Shown: one piece after another, positions 41,959 to 49,932 of the stretch
How positions within the stretch are numbered: position 1 is the first letter of the stretch
Layout: every line of letters starts with the position of its first letter
From: JABJAG01 sp038137215
GTDB taxonomy: Bacteria > Pseudomonadota > Alphaproteobacteria > UBA6615
Reading direction: 5' to 3'
DNA length: 64,000 nucleotides
NCBI GenBank assembly: GCA_038137215.1
Contig: JAYQBG010000003.1
Location: 95,469-159,468 of the forward strand
Made by a program: the position numbers and the translations under genes
Notes under the pieces: generated by a model
Seen by the model: only the letters and a program-made list of their open reading frames with translations
Databases searched by the model: none
What the model was told of the DNA's origin: nothing

Positions 41959-42870
41959 ATGGCAACCCCACAGCTTCCCTCACTCACACCCGAAGGCAAT
42001 CTCTCTCGCTACCTGCAGGAGATCCGCAAATTCCCCATGCTGGAGCCACAGGAAGAGTTCATGCTGGCCAAGCGCTGGGAAGAGCATGGTGACGTGGAGG
42101 CAGCCCACAAGATGGTGACAAGTCATCTGCGCCTGGTGGCCAAGATCGCCATGGGCTATCGCGGCTACGGCCTGCCGGTTGCCGAGCTGATTTCAGAGGG
42201 CAATGTGGGCCTCATGCAGGCGGTCAAGAAGTTCGACGCAGACAAGGGATTCCGCCTGGCGACCTACGCGATGTGGTGGATCCGCGCCTCGATCCAGGAA
42301 TACATCCTCCATTCCTGGAGCCTCGTGAAGATGGGCACCACGGCGGCCCAGAAGAAACTGTTCTTCAACCTGCGCCGCATGAAGGGCCAGTTGAAGGCAC
42401 TGGATGAGGGCGATCTGCCGCCCGAACAGGTGGAATACATAGCCCGCGAGCTGAAGGTTTCCGAAAACGACGTGGTTCAGATGAACCGGCGCCTGGCGGG
42501 TCCCGATGGTTCCCTCAACGCGCCCCTGCGCAAGGATGGCGAGGGCGACAGCGAGTGGATGGACTGGCTGGTCGATGAGACGGATTCCCAGGAAATCGAA
42601 CTGGTCGAACAGGACGAGCTTGAAAAGCGCCGTGATCTGCTGACCCAGGCCATGGACGCCCTGAATGAACGCGAACGCCATATCCTCACCGAACGCCGTC
42701 TGCAGGAGAACCCCAAGACGCTCGAGGATCTGTCCCAGGAATACGACATCAGCCGCGAGCGCGTGCGCCAGATCGAGGTGCGGGCTTTCGAGAAGCTGCA
42801 AAAAGCGATGAAAAATCTGGCGATCGATCAGCAGGTTGCCGCACCGGACGCTCTGGCACCGGCCTCCTAG
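41959..42870 (+). CDS. rpoH: RNA polymerase sigma-32 (heat-shock) factor
   Basis: A 303-residue group 3 sigma factor. Region 2 is visible as AELISEGNVGLMQAVKKFD and FRLATYAMWWIRASIQEYIL. The RpoH box QKKLFFNLRR (about 130-139), diagnostic of RpoH, follows SWSLVKMGTTAA. Region 4 helix-turn-helix is LEDLSQEYDISRERVRQIEV. It directs transcription of chaperone and protease genes under heat or envelope stress. The final TAG overlaps the stop of the convergent membrane-protein gene (shared CTAG at 42867-42870). Confidence 0.97.
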   Translation: MATPQLPSLTPEGNLSRYLQEIRKFPMLEPQEEFMLAKRWEEHGDVEAAHKMVTSHLRLVAKIAMGYRGYGLPVAELISEGNVGLMQAVKKFDADKGFRLATYAMWWIRASIQEYILHSWSLVKMGTTAAQKKLFFNLRRMKGQLKALDEGDLPPEQVEYIARELKVSENDVVQMNRRLAGPDGSLNAPLRKDGEGDSEWMDWLVDETDSQEIELVEQDELEKRRDLLTQAMDALNERERHILTERRLQENPKTLEDLSQEYDISRERVRQIEVRAFEKLQKAMKNLAIDQQVAAPDALAPAS

Positions 42871-43406
42871 GCCGGTTTGGCTGACGTCGCAGCCGATTTA
42901 CGCGGCGGCGGCATCTCGGTCACGCCCTCACCCCATTCCTCGATCAGGCGGCGCTGTTCGCGCATCATCGCCTGGACCTTGGCCTCGTTGCTTACACTGA
43001 GATAAACGGCTCCGAACCGCGGCATGCCGAGGACGAAGCTCCAGCCGATGGCCGCGGTCCCGTACATCACACACAGCACAAAGACATCATTCACCATCGC
43101 CATGGCCCGGGCCATGGTGGCACCGCTTATCAGCAGGTCGATAACAAAGGGCGCCACCCCGGCAAAGTTCGTGGCCGTCACGGCAATGGTGGCGTTGCGG
43201 CCGGGTTCCCGGTCGATAATCGCAGCGACGATCGACGGGATCACGCCGATCGCAAAGACCACGAAAGCCGGCGTGGCGAAAACAACCAGCCCCAGCACAA
43301 CCATCGCAATAATCGAGAGCAGATAGGTGTTCCCCATCGATCCGGAACCGCGCGACTGGGCTGCAGCCTGGGCCGTGTTCTTTTTTTCCCTGGCGGATTT
43401 CGACAT
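42867..43406 (-). CDS. Membrane protein of unknown function paired with pseudokinase
   Basis: A 179-residue protein. After a Lys/Gln-rich N-terminus (MSKSAREKKNTAQAAAQSRG) come four hydrophobic segments: about 28-47, 47-63, 75-95 and 105-127, then a soluble charged tail (EAKVQAMMREQRRLIEEW). No family is recognised. ATG 43406 is 2 nt from the stop of the pseudokinase gene upstream, so the two are almost certainly translated together. Its stop overlaps rpoH's. It could be a membrane partner of the pseudokinase. Confidence 0.7.
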   Translation of the reverse strand: MSKSAREKKNTAQAAAQSRGSGSMGNTYLLSIIAMVVLGLVVFATPAFVVFAIGVIPSIVAAIIDREPGRNATIAVTATNFAGVAPFVIDLLISGATMARAMAMVNDVFVLCVMYGTAAIGWSFVLGMPRFGAVYLSVSNEAKVQAMMREQRRLIEEWGEGVTEMPPPRKSAATSAKPA

Positions 43407-43408
43407 GC

Positions 43409-45478
43409 CTAACCCACCTGATTCACGACGAGGATCACCAGCACAATCACACTGACCACACTGGCGATATTCGCGGCGAGCTGCTGACCCAGGCGCCGCG
43501 CCTGCCGGCGCAGGCCCTGGGAATCGGTTTTGATCCTCTGAACCTCCCGGTCCAGGCGATGATATCGGCGGCACGCCATGTCATAGCCCTTTTCATCCCA
43601 GCGCTGGTTCTTCTTGTTGTCGAGAATCCGCACCAGATCGTTCAGGCTACCGCGTGAGGCGACCTTCCGTGCTGCGCGCTGGAGTTTCTGGCGCATGGGA
43701 ACGTTCTTGTAGTCGTTCAGCACCGGCTGCAGATGTTTGAGAAATATCGCATAGAGTTTCGGAGCTGCCGATGAACTGTTCTTGCTTTGCACATAGGCCA
43801 GCAGACGAAGTTGCGCCACGCGTTCGCCCGCATCATCACGGGCCTGGGCGACGTCGTTGAGTTCCTTGTCGATGCTGCCTGCGATAAGCGCTCCCAGAAA
43901 GGCGGCGATGTGGCGGTCGAAGAGGAACTCCCCGTCTCCCGCACGCAGCTCAAGGGTCTCGATCAGATCGCGAACCTGCAGCGGCACACCTCCCTTCAGA
44001 AGCGGGCTCAGACACGGCAATGCCGGGTTGAGCGCATAGGCGCACCGTTCGATCGAGAATCCCGCAGCCGTTTGCGTCAGATAGACCGAAGCCTTCTCCG
44101 CGACCTCGCTCGCCGTCAGCATCCAGGTCTTGGGCCGTGCCTGTACCGCATGCCAGAAGGCAATCATCTTGCCGGCGATCATCTCGCTGAAATCGGCGGC
44201 CAGGTTGCGGTCATTCAGCGCGCTGACGGTTGCCGTCGCGAAGCCGTCGAGGATCACGCGCATGCCGCGGAAACAAATCGGCCCCGTCGGGTCGAGCAGC
44301 GTGATGACGCGTGAAACGAGAATATCGGCGCTCATCTGCTTGGGACCGGTCGGGCCCGGTACCGCAGCCTGGGCAATCTCCTTGGCAAGATCACGGTTCT
44401 TCAGACTTCGGTCCACCCAGTGTTCAACGGCGTTGGTCGATATGACCTTGACGGCCGCCGCCCAGTCGGATGCCAGCACCGTGGCGAGTTCGCGTGCCGT
44501 GAACGCCAGTCGGTCATTGATCTCGAACGGCCGGTCCGCTCGCACACCAGGCGTAGGCTGAGACGGGTTGACCTGCCCCGTGGTCACCCAGGTGGTAACG
44601 TCGGACAGGGTCCAGCGCTCATGGGCATCGTCACGCATCAGCGAACAGACCACCGGCGTCAGCTCCGAGGACAGCTTGTTCGCGCCCAACATGGCGTTGT
44701 AGCTGCCGAGTTCGATACGCCTGCGCAGCAATTCTTCGGCCCCGACCCCGGCGACCGGGTTCCGGCCAAGGGCCAGAATCATCAGATTGACACCGATGGC
44801 GAACATCTCGTCGCTCATATCCCCGACACCGCGTCCCGTCGGGATACAGCGCACCCGGTCGAGCGGTTCGAATATCTCGGGTTGATCAAAGCCGGGCGGC
44901 GCGCTGTAGATCTGACCCGACTCGACCGTTCCGTCTTCGGTGCGGCGGAACAGGTTGGTGGGGCGTAGGTTTCGATGGGTCACCCGCTCATCGTGCATCC
45001 GGCGCAGCAGATCGAGGATGGGGGTGAGGAAATCCCGCTTCAGTTCACGTACCAGCCATGGCTGTATCCGGGCCTCGAGGTTGGGCATCAGAGGCGGGCC
45101 CGATGGCTGCGGCAGGATGATGACAATCTCCTCGCGTCCACCGTCATCCCACTTGACCTGCCCCCAGCGCGCCGGCTTGGCCAGCGCCTCGTGCACAATC
45201 CCCTTGGCGCTCACAATGGCGTCGTGACGTGCCGGAATGCTGCGGTCGAGCACCAGCGCGTAGAGATTCTTTCTCGGGTCCTCGGAATCGTAGGCCGCGT
45301 AGGCACGCGCCGATTCAGTAGACAGGTGCGGCAGCAGCACGCCCGGCTGAATTCGGTAACGGCTCGCAAACGTAATTTCACCCGCAGAGGATGCGAGCTT
45401 GGACGCCGGTGAGCTTGCGGACGAATCCGCAACGAGGCCGGAATCAGCCTCCCCCATCTCCTGCAACGCTTCGCTCAT
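43409..45478 (-). CDS. Large pseudokinase-domain protein with C-terminal membrane anchor
   Basis: A 689-residue protein. After a Ser/Ala-rich N-terminus (1-35), residues about 38-290 resemble a protein-kinase fold, but key residues are missing. The beta-3 region YALVLDRSIPAR has no ATP-binding Lys, the catalytic loop reads THRNLRPTNLF (Asn in place of the Asp of HRD), and no DFG motif is seen before IYSAPPGF. DEMFAIGVNLMILALGRNP fits the subdomain IX helix. The region 320-640 is helical and unassigned. The last ~20 residues (NIASVVSVIVLVILVVNQVG) form a membrane anchor, so the domain faces the cytoplasm. Probably a signalling scaffold. Confidence 0.75.
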   Translation of the reverse strand: MSEALQEMGEADSGLVADSSASSPASKLASSAGEITFASRYRIQPGVLLPHLSTESARAYAAYDSEDPRKNLYALVLDRSIPARHDAIVSAKGIVHEALAKPARWGQVKWDDGGREEIVIILPQPSGPPLMPNLEARIQPWLVRELKRDFLTPILDLLRRMHDERVTHRNLRPTNLFRRTEDGTVESGQIYSAPPGFDQPEIFEPLDRVRCIPTGRGVGDMSDEMFAIGVNLMILALGRNPVAGVGAEELLRRRIELGSYNAMLGANKLSSELTPVVCSLMRDDAHERWTLSDVTTWVTTGQVNPSQPTPGVRADRPFEINDRLAFTARELATVLASDWAAAVKVISTNAVEHWVDRSLKNRDLAKEIAQAAVPGPTGPKQMSADILVSRVITLLDPTGPICFRGMRVILDGFATATVSALNDRNLAADFSEMIAGKMIAFWHAVQARPKTWMLTASEVAEKASVYLTQTAAGFSIERCAYALNPALPCLSPLLKGGVPLQVRDLIETLELRAGDGEFLFDRHIAAFLGALIAGSIDKELNDVAQARDDAGERVAQLRLLAYVQSKNSSSAAPKLYAIFLKHLQPVLNDYKNVPMRQKLQRAARKVASRGSLNDLVRILDNKKNQRWDEKGYDMACRRYHRLDREVQRIKTDSQGLRRQARRLGQQLAANIASVVSVIVLVILVVNQVG

Positions 45479-45511
45479 TGCCCTTCATCCCGAACACACG
45501 GGTTCCCGGTA

Positions 45512-45529
45512 ATTTGCCTCTGGGCAAAT
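45512..45529. other. Intergenic hairpin between pseudokinase and purA
   Basis: ATTTGCC (45512-45518), loop TCTG, GGCAAAT (45523-45529), a perfect 7-bp stem. No T-tract follows on either strand, so its role is open. Confidence 0.45.
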
Positions 45530-45593
45530 CACTCTAGGTTGCAGGAGGTAACGGATGGTTAACGCCGGACGCGCACGCAGGCGCGTTTTCGGG

Positions 45594-46886
45594 TCAATCT
45601 GCGAAGGGGTCGCGGACCAGAATCGTGTCAAGGCGCTCCGGGCTTGTGGAGAGCAGCGCCACCGGCGCATCGATCAGTTCTTCGATGCGGCGCACATACT
45701 TGATGGCCGTCGCCGGCAGATCCGCCCAGCTGCGCGCGCCCGCGGTGCTGTCCTGCCAGCCTTCCAGGGTCTCGTAAACCGGCTCCACCGAAGCCTGATC
45801 GCGGATTCCGGCCGGAAAGCGGCTGATTTCCCGATCACCCAGCTTGTACCCGACACAGACCTTGAGTTCGTCCATCCCGTCGAGAACATCCAGCTTGGTC
45901 AGAGCAATCCCGCTGATTCCGCCCACGCGAATGGCCTGGCGCACCATCACCGCATCGAACCAGCCACAGCGCCGCTTGCGTCCGGTGACCGTCCCGAACT
46001 CACGACCGCGTTCGCCCAGACGGGTGCCGACATCACCGGTATCCTCGGTCGGGAACGGCCCGCTGCCGACCCGCGTGGTGTAGGCCTTGGTGATGCCGAG
46101 CACATAACCGATGGTGTTCGGTGCAACCCCCGAGCCTGCGGCAGCCTGTCCGGCCACGGTGTTCGAGGAGGTGACAAACGGATAGGTTCCGTGATCCACA
46201 TCCAGCATGGCGCCCTGGGCCCCTTCAAACAGGATGCGTTTGCCATCCCGCCGGGCCTCGTCCAGCCACTCCCAGACCGGTGCCGCATAGGACAGAAGCG
46301 GCTCGCGGATCTCGTCGAGCCGGGATATCAGCTCGGCCTTGTTCACTGCCTCGGCACCCAGGCCGCGCAGTAGGGCGTTGTGATGAAACAGCAAGTGATC
46401 GACGCGCTGATCGAGCGTCTCGGGATCGGCCAGGTCGCAAATCCGGATCGCGCGCCGCGCCACCTTGTCTTCATAGGCCGGGCCGATGCCTCGCCCGGTG
46501 GTGCCGATCTTGTCGGCCCCGCGCGCCTGTTCGATCGCACCATCCAGATAGGGATGGAGCGGCAGTATGAGGCTCGCATTGTCAGCGATTTTCAGGGTCT
46601 CGGGCGTGATCTCGACCCCCATCTCGACGATCTTCTCGATCTCGCTGAGCAGGGCCCAGGGATCGACCACCACGCCATTGCCGATGATGCTGATCTTCCC
46701 CGACCGGACCACACCGGAGGGCAGAAGGCTGAGCTTATAGGTCTTGTCCCCGATGACCAGGGTGTGCCCGGCATTGTGACCGCCCTGGAAGCGCACTACC
46801 ACATCGGCGCGCTCGGACAACCAGTCAACGATCTTGCCCTTGCCCTCATCTCCCCATTGCGAACCGACAACAGCGACGTTCGTCAT
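45594..46886 (-). CDS. purA: Adenylosuccinate synthetase
   Basis: Cytosolic GTP-dependent ligase joining IMP and aspartate, first committed step to AMP. The 430-residue product begins NVAVVGSQWGDEGKGKIVDW, the P-loop-like GDEGKGK that binds GTP, then QGGHNAGHTLV with a catalytic His. The region TTGRGIGPAYEDKVARR and VGSGPFPTE also match. The ATG 46886 has GAGGAA upstream and restores the normal N-terminus; the longer frame extends to 47006. It lies 10 nt downstream of hisZ on the same strand. Confidence 0.97.
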   Translation of the reverse strand: MTNVAVVGSQWGDEGKGKIVDWLSERADVVVRFQGGHNAGHTLVIGDKTYKLSLLPSGVVRSGKISIIGNGVVVDPWALLSEIEKIVEMGVEITPETLKIADNASLILPLHPYLDGAIEQARGADKIGTTGRGIGPAYEDKVARRAIRICDLADPETLDQRVDHLLFHHNALLRGLGAEAVNKAELISRLDEIREPLLSYAAPVWEWLDEARRDGKRILFEGAQGAMLDVDHGTYPFVTSSNTVAGQAAAGSGVAPNTIGYVLGITKAYTTRVGSGPFPTEDTGDVGTRLGERGREFGTVTGRKRRCGWFDAVMVRQAIRVGGISGIALTKLDVLDGMDELKVCVGYKLGDREISRFPAGIRDQASVEPVYETLEGWQDSTAGARSWADLPATAIKYVRRIEELIDAPVALLSTSPERLDTILVRDPFAD

Positions 46887-46896
46887 GACATATTCC

Positions 46897-48081
46897 TCAG
46901 CTGTCCGTGCCGGTGACCGCGACCGGGGACTCGTTTTCGAGATAGTGGCTGCAGCCCAGCCGTTTCGCCTCGGCTTCAACATCGGGGACTTGTTCGAGTC
47001 CCGCAACCGTCACCCAGTCCTGATTGCGCAGGGACTGTGCCACCGCATAGGGCGTGCCCGCCGGCAGATAGAGCCGGGCCTCCGGTTCGGGGGCTGACAG
47101 GGCCCGCATGATCGAATCCATGTAGAGCGAAACACCCGTTGCCGATTCCCCGGCTTCGGTGATGTAGCGCCCGCCGCGGGCCAGTTCCCCGCGAACGCCC
47201 TCGGCGAATACGGTAAAGCTCACCCCGGTCTGATACTCGAACCCGCGATACTCCACCGGGTCCATTGTCAGGGACAGATTCGGCAGGGCCGCATGCACGC
47301 CGTTGAGAACATCGGCCAGACGATCCACTTCGGCCCGCGCATCCGCCGGCAGGTCGATGGCCTTGAGCTCCTCGATCACCTCATCGGCCGGCCCGACACT
47401 TTCGATCAGTGCGTAAAGCGCCTTGGCATTGCCGGAAAAGGCGACACCCTGGCGGCGCAGAATATCTTCGGTGGCCCCCAAATCCTTGCGGTCGAGTGAC
47501 TCCCGCAAATCCGCGATGGCCGCCGGGTCCAGCTCGATCCCCGTCAGCACATGCCCGACCAGGGCTGGCGAATTGATATCGATGGTCGGCTCGTCAATGC
47601 CACTCGCCGACAGACATTCCACGGCGAGCACAATGGCCTCGACATCGGCACTGACCGAATCCGGACCAATCAGTTCCGCCCCCACCTGTGCAAACTGCCG
47701 CTCCGGGCGCAGCTGGTTTCCCCGGACCCGCAGGATCTGTCCCGCATAGGACAGGCGCAGGGGCCGCGCTTCCTCGACCAGCCGGGTTCCCGCGATCCGC
47801 GCGACCTGGAGCGTGATATCGGCACGGACGGCCATCATGCGCTGGCTGACCGGATCCATAAGACGGAACATCTGGCCGGACAGGCTGCCGCCGCCATTGG
47901 CGCCGTTCCCCGCGAGAGTCGATTCGAACTCGACCAGCGGCGGTTTCACCTGCTGATAACCACTGGCCCTGAACACTTCCATGATCGCGGCAATGGCCGC
48001 AGATTCCTGCGCTGCGCGCGGCGGCAGGAGGTCGTGCAGACCATTGGGCAGCAAGGCCTTGTTGTAGGATACATCGTTCAT
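46897..48081 (-). CDS. hisZ: ATP phosphoribosyltransferase regulatory subunit
   Basis: A 394-residue histidyl-tRNA-synthetase paralogue that forms a hetero-octamer with short-form HisG and confers histidine feedback control. The aaRS-like core is visible: GLHDLLPPRAAQESAAI (motif 1 side), VRADITLQVARI and RLSYAGQILR, then FEYQTGVSFTVFAEG. True HisRS sequence motifs for tRNA charging are absent. The start ATG 48081 gives MNDVSYNKALLPNGLHD. It is upstream of purA, as in many alphaproteobacteria. hisG is not in the window. Confidence 0.94.
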   Translation of the reverse strand: MNDVSYNKALLPNGLHDLLPPRAAQESAAIAAIMEVFRASGYQQVKPPLVEFESTLAGNGANGGGSLSGQMFRLMDPVSQRMMAVRADITLQVARIAGTRLVEEARPLRLSYAGQILRVRGNQLRPERQFAQVGAELIGPDSVSADVEAIVLAVECLSASGIDEPTIDINSPALVGHVLTGIELDPAAIADLRESLDRKDLGATEDILRRQGVAFSGNAKALYALIESVGPADEVIEELKAIDLPADARAEVDRLADVLNGVHAALPNLSLTMDPVEYRGFEYQTGVSFTVFAEGVRGELARGGRYITEAGESATGVSLYMDSIMRALSAPEPEARLYLPAGTPYAVAQSLRNQDWVTVAGLEQVPDVEAEAKRLGCSHYLENESPVAVTGTDS

Positions 48082-48259
48082 GACCGCGCGCGGTTTAGCC
48101 GGTTTGCAGCAATTGGGCAACGATTCCGGGGAAAAACGAAGCTGTGCATACAAGCATCGCTGCATTTCCGGTCACAGTTGTGGTACGTCCGTGTTCTGGA
48201 ACTTCTTTTCGTACATGACGGTTTCCATGATCGACGGTGCGAAGACTCAGAGGACGAGC

Positions 48260-49246
48260 ATGATGACTTTCAAGAAACTTGGTGTGAGCATGGGCGCTCT
48301 GGCCGTGGCGATCGCCGTCAGCGGTGGTGCAACCGCCCAACAACCGACTGACGAAGTCATGTTCATGGTTTCGTCCGATCGTGGCTGGTACCTCTCCGGC
48401 GGGCTCGGGTTTCACCATCCGCACGATTCGGACGTGGACGGCTCAGGGATCAACTCCAGCGTCGAAATCGATCAGGGCCTGGCCGGCCTTGTCGGTATCG
48501 GTTTCGACTATGGCAGTTCCTGGCGCACCGAGATCGAAGGCGGTTACCGGGGTTCGGATGTCGACAATATCTCCGGCGTCAACGGCACGGGCGAGGTCGA
48601 GGCCTACGGCGCCATCGTCAACCTGTTCTATGATTTCGATATCGGCGGCGGGGTCGAGCCCTATATCGGCGGCGGGCACCAGCGTTGATGGCGACTATGA
48701 CGATCACGCGATCTGCCTGGGCGTCCGCTTCGCGCTGAATCCGCCCGCACCGNNNNNNNNNNNNNNNNNNNNNNNNNNNNNNNNNNNNNNNNNNNNNNNN
48801 NNNNNNNNNNNNNNNNNNNNNNNNNNNNNNNNNNNNNNNNNNNNNNNNNNNNTGACGATCACGCGATCTGCCTGGGCGTCCGCTTCGCGCTGAATCCGCC
48901 CGCACCGCAGCAGGTGGTCGTGCGCGACTTCCTGATCTTCTTCGACTTTGACAGCGCGGTTGTCACACCGCCGGCCCGCGCCATTCTGGAACAGGCCGTG
49001 GTGAATGCCCGGAGCCTGGGCAATGTGCGCATTGTCACCACCGGCCATACGGATCTGTCGGGTTCGGCAGCCTACAACCAAGGCTTGTCCCAGCGCCGGG
49101 CCGATGCCGTCCGCGCGGAACTGGTCCGCCTCGGCCTGACCGGCTATGACATCCAGACCGTCGCACGCGGTGAATCCGATCCGCTCGTCGCCACGCCGGA
49201 TGGTGTGCGCGAGCCCCAGAACCGGCGGGTACAGATCGTCTTCTGA
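48260..49246 (+). CDS. OmpA-family outer-membrane protein, interrupted by assembly gap
   Basis: The N-terminal part (48260-48688) has a signal peptide (GALAVAIAVSGGATAQ) and an 8-stranded-barrel-type domain (GWYLSGGLGF, IGFDYGSSWRTEIEGGYRG, GVEPYIGGG). The C-terminal part from 48914 is an OmpA/Pal peptidoglycan-binding domain (DFLIFFDFDSAVVTPPA, TGHTDLSGS, LSQRRADAVRAELVRLG). A 100-N gap (48753-48852) separates them, flanked by an identical 55-nt copy of the same sequence. Before the gap the barrel frame shifts after PYIGGG, and the segment joining it to VDGDYDDHAICLG looks shortened. The gene is therefore broken in this assembly. Divergent from hisZ. Confidence 0.75.
48753..48852. other. Assembly gap of 100 N flanked by 55-nt exact duplicate
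   Basis: Bases 48698-48752 and 48853-48907 are identical. The 55-nt overlap equals a common assembler k-mer length, so the flanks are probably the same physical sequence and the gap is artificial. Confidence 0.9.
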
Positions 49247-49274
49247 CCCGCATCTGCGCAGCGGAAAACAAAAC

Positions 49275-49306
49275 GGGCCGTACCTTTGGGTGCAGCCCTT
49301 CTTTTT
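49275..49306. terminator. Putative bidirectional terminator between ompA-type gene and secreted protein gene
   Basis: GGGC (49275-49278) pairs with GCCC (49295-49298), with inner ACC/GGT around a TTT loop; T-rich TTCTTTTT follows on the plus strand and GTTTTGTTTT on the minus strand. Stem is imperfect. Confidence 0.5.
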
Positions 49307-49323
49307 GCCCGGCTGGTAGCTTT

Positions 49324-49842
49324 TTACCTGCGTGCTTCGGCGGAACTGGCGCCCGAGGGCGGTAGATTTCCGGCCGGCGCGTTCTGAACCACGTTGCCTT
49401 CGACAACCCGTAGTCCCGTATCGGCCAGAGACGTCGTGTCGCCGGCAATCAGTTTGGAGAAGACCGCACGTGCATTTCCGCAGAATTCCTGGCGCTGGCG
49501 GGCGCTGCGGATCGAGGCATCATTGGCAAGCTGGGTGACGAAACCGTCCAGTTCGCGTTGCGCGCGTGCGCCATGATCACGGCGGAACATCTTCTTCAGC
49601 ACGCGGCCATGTGAAACCAGTTCGCCCTGATAACGAACAACGACGGTGTTGTAGCTGTTGCGCATGTCGCAACTCAGCGCCGCAACCATCATTTCGCTCT
49701 GCAGGATACGGACATTCACCGCATCGACTTCTTTCGAATCGCGTGGCTGAAAAGCCGCTGCATCGGTGGCGACGACCCCAGCGGACAGAGCCGAAAGCGC
49801 GGCCACGAGCGCAAAACGGGGAAACATTCCTGTTGGTTTCAT
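49324..49842 (-). CDS. Exported protein of unknown function
   Basis: A 172-residue protein with a signal peptide (residues 1-29, ending ATDAAAF) and a helical mature domain. Two cysteines, in AALSCDMRNSYN and RQRQEFCGNARAV, may form a disulfide. LQSEMMVAALSCDMRNSYNT and LVSHGRVLKKMFRRDHG mark a conserved-looking core; no family is named. The C-terminus is Pro/Ser-rich. It is convergent with the OmpA-type gene and lies 90 nt downstream of serA. Confidence 0.7.
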   Translation of the reverse strand: MKPTGMFPRFALVAALSALSAGVVATDAAAFQPRDSKEVDAVNVRILQSEMMVAALSCDMRNSYNTVVVRYQGELVSHGRVLKKMFRRDHGARAQRELDGFVTQLANDASIRSARQRQEFCGNARAVFSKLIAGDTTSLADTGLRVVEGNVVQNAPAGNLPPSGASSAEARR

Positions 49843-49932
49843 CGTTCAACCATGGTGTTCGTGAAACGGACGAGAACAGTTCTATCCTGTTCGGGTGAAC
49901 CGAACACTAACCGCGGCGGAAATCGGCGTCGC

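Noticed and set aside
45550..45593. GC hairpin ACGCGC...GCGCGT as the purA terminator
   Set aside because: The T-run lies on the plus strand, the wrong direction for purA, and no plus-strand gene ends there.
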